NCBI GenBank assembly: GCA_023213395.1
Contig: CM041465.1
Span: 90,961,741-91,025,740 of the forward strand
Reading direction: 5' to 3'
Length of the DNA: 64,000 nt
DNA from: Cycas panzhihuaensis
Lineage: Eukaryota; Cycadophyta
In this document: positions 31,322-42,369 of the stretch, piece by piece
How positions within the stretch are numbered: position 1 is the first letter of the stretch
How the letters are laid out: each line of letters starts with the position of its first letter
The notes under the pieces: generated by a model
What the model saw: only the letters and a program-made list of their open reading frames with translations
Databases searched by the model: none
What the model was told of the DNA's origin: nothing
Translations under genes and position numbers: made by a program

Positions 31322-32160
31322 TTTGGCAAACAACACAGACATCCTTTCAGAGAAAGCACTTGGAGAGCACAATCAAAGTTGGAAATGATTCATACAGATA
31401 TTTGTGGTCCAGTTACACCACTCTCAGTCAATGGATGCAATTATTTTCTAACGTTTATCGACGACTTCACTCGAAAGGTATGGGTGTACTTTCTTCATAA
31501 TAAGTAAGAAGTTTTTGAAGCATTTAAAGAATTCAAAGCAGAAGCAAAGTTAGAGTCAAGAACAAAAATCAAATGTATCAGATCAAATGGAGGGGGTGAA
31601 TACATATCAAAGGAATTCCTGAATTATTGCAAGATTCAAGGAATTCGCAGACAAATTACAACTTCTTACACTCCACAATCAAATGGAGTAGCTGAAAGAA
31701 AAAATAGAACCTTAATGGAGATGGCTAGGAGTATGGTTTATGGAAAGAATGTATCAAAATGTTATTGGGCAGAAACAGTAAGCACTGCTTGCTATTTGAT
31801 AAACCGAAGTCCAACAAAAGCTTTAAAGGATATTACTCTAGAAGAAGCTTGGACAGGTAGGAAACCTGATGTAAGTCTACTTAAAATTTTTGGCAGTCAA
31901 GCATTTGTTCATATACCTAACAAAAAAAGGTCAAAACTAGATGTAAAAAGCATAGAATGTATTATGATAGGCTATAGCAAAAACTCAAAAGCCTACAAAT
32001 GCATAGATCCTAAAACCAACAAGATCTATATAAGCAGAGATGTAATTTTCAATGAAGAAGATGGTTTTAATGAACCTACACAAGTCAGAGTAATTGAAGA
32101 AAATGGAAAAGAAATTGGGCAAGAAGCTACAGGGGAGATTGGGCAGGAAGCTGCATCATA
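31322..32160 (+). pseudogene. Copia-C1 integrase
   Basis: Continues the zinc domain (FGKQHRHPF) into the core. HTDICGPVTP and FLTFIDDFTRKVW, the DGGGEYI-like block (here SNGGGEYI near 31588) and NGVAERKNRTLMEMA near 31685-31730 mark the D-D-E region. The second Asp is replaced (SNG rather than TDN/DG), so activity would be lost. A TAA near 31504 breaks the frame. The C-terminal part (TEEAWTGRKPDVSLL-like, FGSQAFVHIPNKKRSKLD) is open from 31715 to 32161. Confidence 0.85.
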
Positions 32161-32212
32161 AATTACATCAGAAGAAGGGATATCCTTTCCATCACCATCA
32201 GATACAAATGAA

Positions 32213-33330
32213 ATGACAGACGAAGTAGAATCTGTCATAGAACAACCTATAGAGGAGTCTGACAGTAAGGAAGGCTCACAAAAACAAAAGAAGTTACCAA
32301 AATGGTACATTAAAACAATTGAGGAGGGAAGAGGCAATGTAATGGAAAACAAAACAAGAAGTCAAAGAACAAAAGCTCTACTAAGCAGACTCGAACCTCA
32401 ATCTTTTCAAGAGGCCAAAGATCAACAGGTATGGAAGGCTGCCATGGATAGTGAAATGGATTCAATTAAAAGAAATCAGACATGGGAATTGGTAAAATTA
32501 CCTCCTAACAAATCCGTTGTCAACTGTAAATGGGTCTTCAAAGCTAAAGAAGGAATAGATGGTAAAATAGAAAAGTATAAAGCAAGATTAGTCGCAAAAG
32601 GATACACGCAAACTGTCGGGGTAGACTTTGATGAAACTTTCTCTCCTGTGGCCAAAATGAACACTGTAAGGACAATAATTGCACTAGCTGGAACACAAAA
32701 TTGGAAGGTCTTCCAATTAGATGTTAAGAGTGCCTTCTTGAATGGAGAATTGGAGGAAGAAGTCTATATGGAACAACCTGAAGGATATATTAAAAAAGGG
32801 CAAGAAAATCTAGTTTGTAGATTAAAAAAGGCGTTATATGGTTTGAAGCAGGCTCCTCGAGCCTGGTACGTCAAATGAGATAATTTTCTAGAAGAAAACA
32901 ACTTTAAGCGATGTAATTCAGACCCCAGTCTATACATAAGGAAAAGGGATAGAAAAGTTACAATAATAGTTGTCTATGTTGATGATATGCTTCTCACTGG
33001 GAATGATGAAGAAGGCATTAAAGACATAAAAGAACAGCTCCAACAAAAGTTTGAAATGACAGACCTGGGTCCTTTGAACCATTACTTGGGACTAGAGATA
33101 GATCAACAACAGAGTTATATAACTTTGTCCTAGAGCAATTACATTAAAAATTTACTTGCCAGGTTTCAGATGGAAAATTGCAATTCTTGTGCCACACCCA
33201 TGGAAACAAATAGTGAACTAGTAGCAGATGATATGGAAGAGGCTACAGACATCACTCTATATATACAAATGATTGGAAGCCTAATTTATCTAACAGCTAC
33301 CAGGCCTGACATATCTCACTCAGTGGGACT
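32213..33330 (+). pseudogene. Copia-C1 reverse transcriptase
   Basis: RT starts with the LEPQSFQEAKDQQVWKAAMD linker, then [60 protein letters not shown] and LKKALYGLKQAPRAWY. A TGA near 32876 interrupts. The catalytic box VYVDDMLLTG lies at about 32970-33000 in the same frame. TAG at 33131 (LS-TAG-SNY) and at 33347 (YM-TAG-NPK) stand at Gln positions. The enzyme would copy the element RNA to DNA inside particles. Confidence 0.88.
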
Positions 33331-33388
33331 AGTATCCAGATATATGTAGAATCCAAAGCTAAGACATTGGAAGGCTGCAAAGAGAATA

Positions 33389-33925
33389 TTGAGATATCTA
33401 AAGGGAACAACAGACTTAAAACTGGTATGTCCAAAAGGAGGACCAACTAAATTATTAGGACATTGCGACTCCGACTGGGCTGGAGATAAAGAACAAAGGA
33501 AGTCCACTAGTAGATACCATTTCTTCCTGGGCTCTTCAACAATCTCATGGTGCAGTAAAAAACAAGCTACGGTTGCCTTTTCTTCCACAGAAGTAGAATA
33601 TAAGGCCGTTACAATAGCAACGTACGAAGCCATTTGGTTGAGACAACTTCTGATCGACCTGGAACAACAACAAAATGAGGCAACTTCCCTAAAATGTGAC
33701 AATCAGAGCGCCGTCAAGCTTACCAAGAATCCGGTTCTTCACGCAAGGACCAAGCATATAGAAGTTCATCATCATTTCATAAGAGAAAAAGTATACAACA
33801 AGGAAATTGATCTGGAATATTGTCCGTCATCAGAACAAATTGCAGCTCTTCTGACAAAGCTTTTTGGGAAAGAAAGACTTCAATATCTAAGAAACAAAAT
33901 AAATCTGTTAGAGATAAAACATTAA
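33389..33925 (+). pseudogene. Copia-C1 RNase H
   Basis: An open frame of 178 codons from RYLKGTTDLKLVCPKGG to the TAA at 33923. The RNase H blocks are HCDSDWAGD, SWCSKKQATVAFSSTEVEYK, KCDNQSAVKLTKNPVLHART and KHIEVHHHFIREKV. The tail EQIAALLTKLFGKERLQYL matches the usual end of Copia pol. The Asp and Glu residues expected in the active site appear present. The first Met is internal to the polyprotein. The polypurine tract and LTR follow 8 bp after the stop. Confidence 0.88.
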
Positions 33926-33932
33926 GAGAGGG
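33926..33932 (+). promoter_or_regulatory. Polypurine tract of Copia-C1
   Basis: gagaggg lies just before the 3' LTR TG and overlaps the end of pol by a few bases. It is short compared with Copia-A2 and E. Confidence 0.72.
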
Positions 33933-34144
33933 TGTTGAAATGTAATGTTTTATCTAGGTAAAGAGGGGTCATGTTGAGACAACCCTCAATTGTAACTCTA
34001 ATAAGAGATTGTGACACTTGGCTATCATATATTGATCGATTACATCTCAATGTGTAACAGTCATCTTTATGATGTATATTTAAGGAGAATGAATCTCAAT
34101 GAAATACACGCCATTTTTCTACTTTCTCAATTGAGTTTTCATCA
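33933..34144 (+). repeat. 3' LTR of Copia-C1, 212 bp
   Basis: It is the same length as the 5' LTR with about 7 substitutions, mostly transitions. Confidence 0.93.
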
Positions 34145-35119
34145 GTTGAATGTTGCCATAGAGTATACGGCAAAAGACCTGTGGAATAAGTTAGGAGCTT
34201 TGTATCAAACTAATTCCATGGTTAATAAGCTATTTTTTCAGAAAAAGTCATATTCACTTAGGATGAGTGATGGAGATGTGGTTACAAATCATCTCACTAC
34301 ATTTAACACTATGGTAAGCCAACTTATTTTAGTTGGGGTAATAATGTTTAAGGAAGACAAGTGTATTGCCCTGTTATGTTTGCTTCCTGATTCTTGGGAT
34401 AATTTTGTGATGACGATTAGCAACACAACTGTTAGCACCCTAAAATTTGATGATGTTGTTGTTGTCAGAAGAGACAAGGCAAAAATTTTCTGAGAATCAT
34501 TCGAAAGAAACATTAGCGGTGAGAGGTTGAATGTTGGATAACGACCAATAAAGGCTTAGGAACAAACTACCAAAATCTAGAGGGAAATCCAAATCTCTAG
34601 GTAGGGGTCCCTTAGTATGTTGGAGATATGGGAAGGCTGGCCATTTGAAGAGTCAATGTCGAGTCGAGGTTGATAAGGAAAAGCCATCTAAAGTTATTTT
34701 TTCCACGGTAGCAAAAGCCTTTGATGAAGCTGATGGTGATGTTTATTTGGCAACCTCAGGTAAGTTGTCAAATGTTGAGTCTTAGATAATTGACTTTGGT
34801 ACCTCGTTTCATGTTACTCCCCATAGGGAGTGGTTCTGTGAATATAAAAGTATTGATAGAGGTGAAGTATTCCTTGGGGATCATTACTCATATAAAATTG
34901 TGGGTTGTGAAAGGGTGAAGGTTCGGTTTGGGGATGGAAGGGTTAAAACTATCCCTGATGTGAGTCATATTCTTGGTTTGGCTATGACTCTATTGTTTAT
35001 TAGTCAATTGGGTGATGCAAGAATAGAAGTGATTTTAATAAAGACAATTGTAGAATGGTTTGAGGAGCATTGGTGTTAACAAGAGGGGTCCGATTTGGAA
35101 CACTGTATTAGCTTGATGC
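34145..35119 (+). pseudogene. Copia-D gag 3' part and protease
   Basis: The frame to 34493 continues the capsid region (KDLWNKLGALYQTNSMVNKL, LLPDSWDNFVMTISN). The knuckle near 34617-34660 reads CWRYGKAGHLKSQC: the second Cys is Tyr, so zinc binding is lost. The protease site near 34790-34830 reads IIDFGTSFHVTPHREW. The expected D-S/T-G triad is D-F-G, and a TAG precedes it. Several more stops occur to 35100. This is a dead copy of a Tnt1-like gag-protease. Confidence 0.83.
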
Positions 35120-36069
35120 GAGCACGATGTGTGCTGGCAATTGCAATCTGGCTGTTATAGAAATTAGCAATAACGTAGGCGGGACCCAAGTATCATTTGC
35201 TGGTAAAACTATGCTGTGGCATAAGAGATTAGGCCATATTGGAGAGAAAGGCCTCCATGATTTATTCTCCAAAGGTATGGCAGAAGACATCTATGGAATT
35301 GATGGCTTCTTTGATTTTGATTTCTGTGAGCATTGTGTTTATAGTAAACATAGTCGAGTCATTTTTCCTTCAAGCTCGAAGAGAGCAAAGGGTATTCTGC
35401 AATTGGTCCACAATAATGTTTTTGGACCTATAGATGCACCCTCATTGGGTGGGTCCAAATATTGTGTCTCATTCATAGATGATTTCTTGAGAAAGACATG
35501 GCTTCAGGTAGAAATCTAAGGTCTTTAGTAAATGCAAAGAATTTAAGGCCTTAGTTTAGAATCAAAGTGACAGGTGGATCAAGGTGTTGAGAACTGATAA
35601 TGGAGGTGAGTTTTGCTCAAAGGAGTTTAAGCTATTCTGTAAGCAGTGTGGGATAGCAAGGCAGAAGACAACTCCTTATACGTTACAATAGAACATAGTT
35701 GCTGAAAGGATGAATAGGACCTTGTTGGAGAGATCGGGGAGTATGCTCAGTGTTGTTGGTTTAGAGAAGAAAATCTAGGCTAAGGCTGTGATGACTGCAA
35801 GCTAGTTGATAAATAGATCGCCGATGACTGCCTTAGTATACAAAACGCTTGAAGAAGTGTGGTTTAATATGAAGCCATCTCTTGGTCATCTTAGAGTTTT
35901 TGGTTGTGAAGATTTTGTGCATGTTCCTAGCCTACAGAGAACTAGGCTTGACTTCAAAGCACAAAAGACTATTTTCATTGGCTATGGTGATGGCATTAAA
36001 GTGTACAAGCTTTATAACCTTGAAGCACAGAAAGTTGTGTATAGTCGTGATGTTGTCTTTAGAGAATAA
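35120..36069 (+). pseudogene. Copia-D integrase
   Basis: The zinc domain is present at about 35212-35350 (LWHKRLGHIGEKGL, FDFDFCEHCVYSKH). The core starts with VSFIDDFLRKTW, continues after a TAA near 35519 with VLRTDNGGEFCSKEF near 35586-35630, and has AERMNRTLLE near 35700-35730. The Asp and Glu of the triad are therefore readable, but stops at about 35553, 35690 and 35778 separate them. The C-terminal part 35806-36069 (GHLRVFGCEDFVHVPSLQRT) is open. Confidence 0.83.
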
Positions 36070-36189
36070 TTCAAGTCTCTAAAGTAGGGTGAAGAACCAA
36101 AGGAGGAAGACTCTAAGAAGGTATAGTTTGAGGTAAGGGATGAAGATTCTGCATTAGAATATGAGTTAGTTGAAGAGGATGGACTAGCT

Positions 36190-36963
36190 GTGGAGGTAGC
36201 CCAACCTCAAGAATCCCATATCTCGAGGAGATTAACTCGTGAGAGAAGACAACCTGACAGGTATATTCCTAAAGACTTTCATCTCTCCTCTTTCATTTTA
36301 TCTACTACAGATAATGATCTAAGTGTTGTTTGGGAGGCTTTGGAGTCAAAAGAGAGCCAACTTTGGATGAAGGCCATGGAAGAAGAAATGATAGGCTTGG
36401 ACAAAAATAATACACTAGATTTGGTGGATCTGCCTGATGGAAGAAAACCTATTGATAACAAATGGATATTTAAGAAGAAGTTCTGGGTAGATGGTACTGT
36501 GGAAAAGTATAAGGCCCGCTTGGTAGCAAAGGGATATTCTCAAGTCAAGGGAATAGATTTTGATGAAGTGTTTTTTCCTATTGCAAAGGTAGCTTCAATT
36601 AGATTTTTGTTGGTTGTAACAATTGCCTGTGATCTTGAGGTGGATCAGATGGATGTGAAGATTGCATTTCTTCACAGTGACCTCGAGGAAGAAATTTATA
36701 TGTTGCAGTCTGAAGGTTTTGAAGTTGTAGGGAAGGAGAATATGGTGTGTAAGTTGAAGAAGTTATTATATGGCTTGAAACAGTCACCGAGGATGTGGTA
36801 TCAGAAGTTCGATTTATGTATGTTGGTAGATGGCTTTGTGCGCAACAAAGTAGATCATTGTGTCTATTATAAACAGGTTGGTAACCACCTTGTTATTTTG
36901 GCTTTATATGTTGATGACATACTTTTAGTTGGTAATAGTAAAGAAATGAACCAACTTGTGAAA
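36190..36963 (+). pseudogene. Copia-D reverse transcriptase, 5' part
   Basis: Open for 258 codons. ALESKESQLWMKAMEEEM is followed by [60 protein letters not shown] and LKKLLYGLKQSPRMWYQKF, with an intact catalytic ALYVDDILLVG near 36903-36935. It ends where the Copia-C2 5' LTR begins at 36964. The rest of RT is at 58646, in the same frame once the insert and one tgaaa copy are discounted. This RT portion is the best preserved part of Copia-D. Confidence 0.9.
36959..36963. repeat. Target-site duplication of Copia-C2 (tgaaa)
   Basis: tgaaa at 36959-36963 is repeated at 58646-58650. The two halves of the Copia-D RT join cleanly across it. Confidence 0.92.
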
Positions 36964-37173
36964 TGTTAACATGTAAATGTTTTATTTTAAGGTTGTACTT
37001 TATGAAACCAAAGGGTTATGTGTCATTGTACCCACTTTATATTAATTTGACATTTATCACTCATGATGGACACTTGTTGTCTATGTACAAATCAGTTATG
37101 TAAGATTACTTGTAGAAACGAGGGTACACACCTCTCATTAATTTAATAAGTAAATTAGTTTTGTTTTCTATCA
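36964..37173 (+). repeat. 5' LTR of Copia-C2, 210 bp
   Basis: It starts TGTTAACATGTAAATG and ends TTTTCTATCA. Its partner at 58436 has the same length and about 11% divergence. Confidence 0.92.
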
Positions 37174-37214
37174 TGGTATTAGAGTAGGTTTGACAAGCTA
37201 AAAGGGTACAAGAC
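37161..37214 (+). repeat. 54-bp direct duplication, left copy
   Basis: It covers the last 13 bp of the Copia-C2 5' LTR, the primer site (tggtattagagtagg, 37174-37188) and 26 bp of leader, and ends directly at the Copia-A2 5' LTR. The identical right copy is 52641-52694. It replaces the 5-bp duplication expected for a Copia insertion. Confidence 0.93.
37174..37188 (+). promoter_or_regulatory. tRNA-iMet primer-binding site of Copia-C2
   Basis: TGGTATTAGAGTAGG has two C to T changes from the consensus. A second copy, created by the 54-bp duplication, is at 52654-52668. Confidence 0.85.
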
Positions 37215-37767
37215 TGTTAAACCTTATGTTTACATGTTAAGATAATGTACTTTTATTTTCATATAATATGTGTACTTTTTACTTTAGGGGTGACTTATCA
37301 CTTAAGTGATAAAGTGCACACCCACATTCTTTCTAGTGACACAACGTTGTCACTAAAGGGTCAAATGGACCCTCATGCATTTTTGCTCACATGAGAGCCC
37401 AAAAGGACACATGTCCAACATGCAAGGCATGTATCTTGGATGTTTGACACTTGTCCAACATCCAAGGCCTTAGGTCTCTTATTTCACTCTATATAATGAG
37501 ACCTCTTCTTATTGTCTCATAAGAGAGTTGGAGCTGTATTGTTATGCTGTCAGTTTGCTAATCAAACTGTTCATTCTTTGGAGGTTGGACCAATTCCAAC
37601 TCCACATATTGGGTATCGTTTTCTCTTGCTCCTTCATTTGTGCTTTGTCTCTTTGCTCTCTATTTTCCTTGAGATTATTATACTTGTTTGTATTTCTGCA
37701 ACTAGAACTAGAGTGATCCTAGTTTCTAGATCTTGGGACTGTTGAGGCCATCTAGGCTCTTTTCACA
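37215..37767 (+). repeat. 5' LTR of Copia-A2, 553 bp
   Basis: It starts TGTTAAACCTTATG and ends CTCTTTTCACA. It contains a palindromic gacacaacgttgtcac near 37337, a cacttaagtg palindrome, and TATATAA at 37490-37496 followed by tgagacctcttctt. A frame open in both LTRs (37512-37745, 52401-52628) lies within the R/U5 part and is not considered coding. Confidence 0.93.
37487..37500 (+). promoter_or_regulatory. TATA box of Copia-A2 5' LTR
   Basis: ctctatataatgag matches a plant TATA box and is conserved in both A2 LTRs (52376-52389) and in the A1 LTR. It is the likely core promoter for the element RNA. The start site would lie about 30 bp downstream. Confidence 0.6.
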
Positions 37768-37769
37768 TT

Positions 37770-37784
37770 TGGTATCAGAGCAAG
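37770..37784 (+). promoter_or_regulatory. tRNA-iMet primer-binding site of Copia-A2
   Basis: TGGTATCAGAGCAAG starts two bases after the LTR end. Confidence 0.92.
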
Positions 37785-38336
37785 AGGAGACTAGCTCCCT
37801 CTGTTCTGGTTTGCAGTTGCTTAAGGAGATTTGAAGAAAGCTACAAACCCTTGGTGACAACCTTCGCACTCCGAAGGCGATCCAAGGTTTGTTTTGAAGA
37901 TTTTTTTTGCAGGTTCAAGCTTTTGGAGCTACATTTGCAGGCTGGAGCAAGTACATTTTAGATCTGAAATTTTTTTTCAGACTTTTATCTAAAGTGCAAC
38001 ACTCACTATTTTTCCAAAAACAGTGATTTCCTTAATTTTTTCTTTAGAAAAAATTAATTTTTTGTAAATTCAAGCAGATCTCAGGAGTTACATGTATTTT
38101 TTTTTACTGAAAATCAGTTTTTTAATCACTCCATTCAGACTTCACTTTATTTACAAAGATCCCTCACTATTTTGGGCCATTTTTTCAACTTGCAGAGCAA
38201 TTTTCTTGATAAAAATTGGTCATTTCTTCTTGTTTCTACTAGTTGCTCTCTATCTAATCTTTACTGCAGACTTCTGGAGGTGTAGCAGACCCTGCGTGGG
38301 TCCCACAGAGCTATTCAAGTGACCGTACGTCACTCT
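37785..38336 (+). other. Copia-A2 leader, first part
   Basis: Untranslated leader up to the Copia-E insertion. The phrase ttcgcactccgaaggcgatc near 37864 matches the leader of Copia-A1 on the minus strand near 8035-8055. There is no convincing reading frame. Confidence 0.75.
38332..38336. repeat. Target-site duplication of Copia-E (actct)
   Basis: actct at 38332-38336 is repeated at 46189-46193. Confidence 0.93.
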
Positions 38337-38701
38337 TGTTGAGGGAATGGATCTAGGGATCTAGTGCACTAACACTACACAATGGCAAATAGTGGAGACA
38401 AGCACAATGTACTCAACAAGAGAATGCTAATAGCTTGAGCTCAAAGAGGAGAAGTGTAAAATATATCACTCTCCATGTAATTTCAGCTTATATAATGAGG
38501 ATGCTCATTAGGGTTTGGAATTTGAGTTTCCCTCCCAATGACATTCAAATGAGATTACATGAAATTACAATGAAATGAACTTTATGTCATTTCACTTAAG
38601 TGACTTAGGCATAGTCACCTTATCTTAAAGTTATAAACATAAAAGTGACTTTATCTAATTCTAACTTCATGAAATGACCATGTGACATTAACATCGTCAC
38701 A
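38337..38701 (-). repeat. 3' LTR of Copia-E, 365 bp
   Basis: On the plus strand TGTTGAGGGAATGG to ATCGTCACA. A TATATAA-type box on the minus strand lies near 38489-38496. About 99% identical to 45823-46188. Confidence 0.94.
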
Positions 38702-38714
38702 ATCCCCCCCTTAA
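38702..38714 (-). promoter_or_regulatory. Polypurine tract of Copia-E
   Basis: The minus strand reads taaggggggga next to the LTR start. It is a classic polypurine tract. Confidence 0.85.
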
Positions 38715-39151
38715 TGGCAGAAGGTCATTTTCCTTTATCCTATTCTAATCTATGAGGTCTTCATTATAGCCTCATTATTACATTGAGAAAAATTCTACAA
38801 CCTACAAGACACTTTTGTGGGAAAACCCTCGGGGGAATAAAAACCCACAGATTTGACTTCCTATTCTATGAAGTGGCTCAGACGGCTCTTTGAGTGTAGC
38901 CAGATAGCCAAGCAGTACAAGTTGGTTGTGCTTCAATCACGAGTCTCCATATACTATTTCGTCATCCCCCATGCCCTTTTAGGTTTTCATAGGTTCTGGT
39001 TTTCGAAACAAGTACAACCCAACTCCTTTCGCGCCCATGAGGGGTTTTCACGAATGGGAGAGAGCAGAGACTTAATCTAATCCTTCCGCGCCCACAAGGG
39101 GTTTTCACGAATGGGATAGAGTATCTTTGGTCCATGTACCATCTCCTTCAA
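38715..39151 (-). other. Copia-E 3' untranslated region with a 57-bp spaced repeat
   Basis: Between the RNase H stop and the polypurine tract lie about 440 non-coding bases. Two copies of a block reading gaggggttttcacgaatggg or its aaggggttttcacgaatggg variant lie about 57 bp apart (near 39039 and 39097). Their role is unknown. Confidence 0.65.
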
Positions 39152-40936
39152 TCAGTTGGAGATGGAGGCCCTAAAGTCGAGTTGCTGTTGGAACTGTTCA
39201 AACTTCACCCTTTGCAGCGGTTTGGTGAAGATATCAACCACTTGATCTGCTATGGGGCAGTGTTCCAATTGTATTGTGCCATCATGGACCAGTTCCCGGA
39301 TCCTGTGGACTTTTGTACTAATATGCTTTGGACGATCATGAAAAACAGGATTCTTGGCCATGTGGATTGCTGACTGATTGTCCACATGTAAGCTTATTGG
39401 ACCTGTTTGGGTGATATCCAAAGTATGTAATAATTTGCGAAGCCATATCACCTCCTTGCTAGTCTCGAGCGACTATGTATTCGGCTTCAGCAGTAGAATC
39501 TGCAGTGATTTTCTACCGCCTTGATCGCCATGAAATTGGAGCTGTTCCAAGAAATGTGATGTACCCGGACGTTGATCTTCCTGTATTTTTGTCACCGGCA
39601 AAATCCGAGTTTGTGTATGTATCTTTGTAAAGTCTGAAATCATTGTTGTGCTCATACAACAAACCAAGTTTGCTGGTCGTCTTTAGGTACTTCAACACTC
39701 GTATTGCTGCTTGCCAATGGTTCTGCTTTGGGGTTGTCATGTGACGGGCAAGAATGCCAACGGCATGGGCAATATCTGGCCTTGTGTTGGTAACATAAAT
39801 GAGGCTACCTACAAGTTGCCGATAGAGTGTTGCGTCTGCCTCTCGAGTGTCTTCATCGGAAAGTTTGGCATTAGGCTCCATTGGAGTATACATCGCTACG
39901 GCATCTTCTAATCCGAACTTGATTAGAAGATCGTTGATATATTTTCCTTGGGAGAGAGATTTTTCCATTGCATTGAGTTACCTCAATTCCCAAGTAATAT
40001 CTCATTAGTCCGAGGTCAGACAGTTCAAGGATTTTGACAAGTCAATCTTTAATTTCTCGATATCCCGCTCACTATTTCCGATTATCAACATGTCGTCCAC
40101 AAAGATCGGAGATATGTGACTTTGCCTTTTCTCTCTTAATAAACAAAGTTGCATCAACGTCTTGATAGTCACATACCTCATATCCAAGTTGCCTCATTTT
40201 GTTGGACAACTTGGTGAACCAAGCGAGGGGCTTGTTTTAGGCCATATAACGACTTTTTCGTCTACACACTTTACGCTCTGTCCTGCTATCTCAAAGCCTT
40301 CAGGCTGTGTCATGTAGATTTCTTCTTCCAAATCTCCATTGAGAAAAGCAGTTTTCACATCGAGTTGGTGGATTTTCCAACCACATTGAGCGACCAAGGC
40401 CACAAGTGCTCGATTGTGGGCCATTTGGTAGTTGGTGCGAAGACTTACGTAGTCGATGCCTTCCCTTTGGGTGAATCCTTTTGTGACCAACCTCGCCTTG
40501 TGTTTTCAAGGGTGCCGTCTGATCTGTATTTATTTTTGAACACCCATTTGTGTCTGACTACCTTCCTTCCCAAAGGCAGATCAACGAGCTCCCATGTACC
40601 GTTCTTGATCAAGGATTGGTATTCCTCATTGATGGCATTTCTCCAAACTGTGTGTTTCACAGCTTCTTGGTATGATAGAGGCTCGTCATTTGAAGCAAGG
40701 TGCAGTTCTGCTGGTTCAAGCTCTATGGGAAGTGATGTTTGCTCCCTTGCTCTCTGTAGGCACCTTTGCTTGAGTGCCGGTTTGCCTTCCTCACCTGATC
40801 TCCAGTCTTTGTGCAACTGGTAGGCTTCTCGAAAACCTTTGGTTGGGAATGAGGTTTTCATTTCCACAACATCATGGTCTTTATTTTGATCCTGAAAAGG
40901 ATCATGGGAGATGTATGGTCTGGAGGTTGATGACAT
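39152..40936 (-). pseudogene. Copia-E reverse transcriptase and RNase H
   Basis: On the minus strand RT starts near 40936 with SYQEAVKHTVWRNAINEEYQ and KWVFKNKYRSDGTLE. After a shift it continues with VTKGFTQREGIDYVSL, QLDVKTAFLNGDLEEEIYM and the catalytic box FVDDMLIIGN near 40105-40075 (Phe instead of the usual Tyr). Frame 39968-39513 gives the RT-RNase H junction (LYRQLVGSLIYVTNTRPDIA). RNase H ends with SLHVDNQSAIHMAKNPVFH and QVVDIFTKPLQRVKFEQF at 39152. At least four frame changes separate the pieces. Confidence 0.88.
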
Positions 40937-41102
40937 TGCTGGAGAAGACGGCCCTACAACTAAAGGTGGTGAAGGTGGTTCTTCTGCAACTCCTTTTCCT
41001 TTTGATGCTTGACATGGTTATTCCTGGCTTCTCTCCCAAGATGGCGCTGGGTTGGCGCAGATTGGCAGAGGATCTGAGCGAAGGATAGTGTCCTCAGGGG
41101 CT

Positions 41103-42356
41103 CTATTGTCGATTCCAAAATTTTGAGTATTTCTTGATGTCTCCCCCAAATGTTGGAATCTGTACATCATATTCCTGGACATCGTTGTATCTATGAGATG
41201 GTACTTTAGAATCAAGTTGAAGTAGTTGATCCTCTGTCTCCGCAAACACCACATCTTTAGTGATAATGATCTTCTTTAATGTTGGAATGAAGACCTTGTA
41301 CACTTTCTTGTTCATGGGGTACCCAACAAAGATGCCTTTTAAAGCTCGCGGTTGGAGCTTATTTCTATGCTCATCAAGAATGTGAGCATAACAAGTAGAG
41401 CCAAAAATTTTGAAATGATGGACGGTAGGGGTCCGTCCAATCCATCGTTCATTTGGAGACGGGTCGAGCTTCGATGGACTTATGTTGTTCATGCGATGGC
41501 TGCAGTATAAATAACTTCGGCCCAAAGATATGTAGGCACATTCTTGAAGACAAGCATAGCCCGTGCCATATTCATTATGGTTCTATTAGCCCTTTTAACA
41601 ACTCCATTCTGCTGAGGGGTACCTGCAATAGTTGTTTGATGCTTGATCCCTTGCTGACACAAGAAGTCTTCGAATTCATTTGAAGTGTATTCGCCACCAT
41701 TGTCGATCTGAGACACTTGATTGATATCCGATTCCTTCTCTGTGAGAGCCTTGAATGCCTTGAATACTGTGAATGCTTCATCTTTTGATTTGAGAAAGGT
41801 CACCCATACCTTTCGAGTGTAGTCATCAATAAATGTAATATAGTACCTCTTCCCTGTGAGAGAAGGGATAGGCATAGGCCCACAGATGTCTGAGTGTACT
41901 AATTCAAGAGGTTGATTGGCTTTCCATTGACTCTGGGGAAATGGCTGTCTGTGGGATTTGGCAATAATGCAAGCTTCACATTTGAATGGCTTAGAGGAAA
42001 ATCAGGCGGACACAGGTAGAATGAGAGATTTCCTTAGGCCGATCAAGTTTGACGTGCCCCATGCGAGCATGCCAAAGAGCTTCTAGGGACAGCTTGGAAT
42101 GAGTCAATGTGACATTATATGCAAGTTCTTCCACAACACAGATGGGGGCAACAACTTGGTATGCGGAAGAAGACAATGTGGTTCCAGTCAGTCTAAAGAG
42201 CTTACCTTCAAGTTTCCCAGTCATCACCACAGAACATGAAGGCGGGTGAATAACACTAAGAACTTGATCATTAGTCAGTGACACTCGGTCGAATCCACGG
42301 AGACAAGTGTGGATAACGACGGAAGGTTTTGTTTGAGATGGGAATATACAAGACAT
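41103..42356 (-). pseudogene. Copia-E integrase
   Basis: The zinc domain begins with LWHARMGHVKL near 42080. The core frame 41875-41489 has YYITFIDDYTRKVWVTF, then SQIDNGGEYTSNEF and NGVVKRANRTIMNMAR. The catalytic Glu (usually NGVAERANR) is Lys here, codon AAA at 41596-41594, a G to A change from GAA. This would abolish strand transfer. The C-terminal part (PTVHHFKIFGSTCYAHIL, LKGIFVGYPMNKKVYKVF) follows to 41103. Integrase would insert the cDNA in the nucleus, but this copy cannot. Confidence 0.87.
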
Positions 42357-42369
42357 CTTTTAAAGTAAA

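Larger units (their letters stand above)
28954..34144 (+). mobile_element. Ty1/Copia element Copia-C1, full length
   Basis: 5,191 bp with two 212-bp LTRs, 5-bp target duplication, primer site, gag with two knuckles, protease, integrase, RT, RNase H and polypurine tract. The LTRs differ at about 7 positions (3.3%). Gag to pol lies in essentially one frame, as in most plant Copia elements, but is interrupted by stops, several of them TAG at conserved Gln positions. It lies inside gag of Copia-D. Confidence 0.95.

Noticed and set aside
37512-37745. 77-codon frame in the 5' LTR of Copia-A2, also at 52401-52628
   Set aside because: It is open in both LTRs only because they are 98% identical. It lies in the R/U5 part and has no known motif.
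40365-41088. Plus-strand frames of 104-152 codons opposite Copia-E RT and integrase
   Set aside because: Antisense shadows of the minus-strand pol region.
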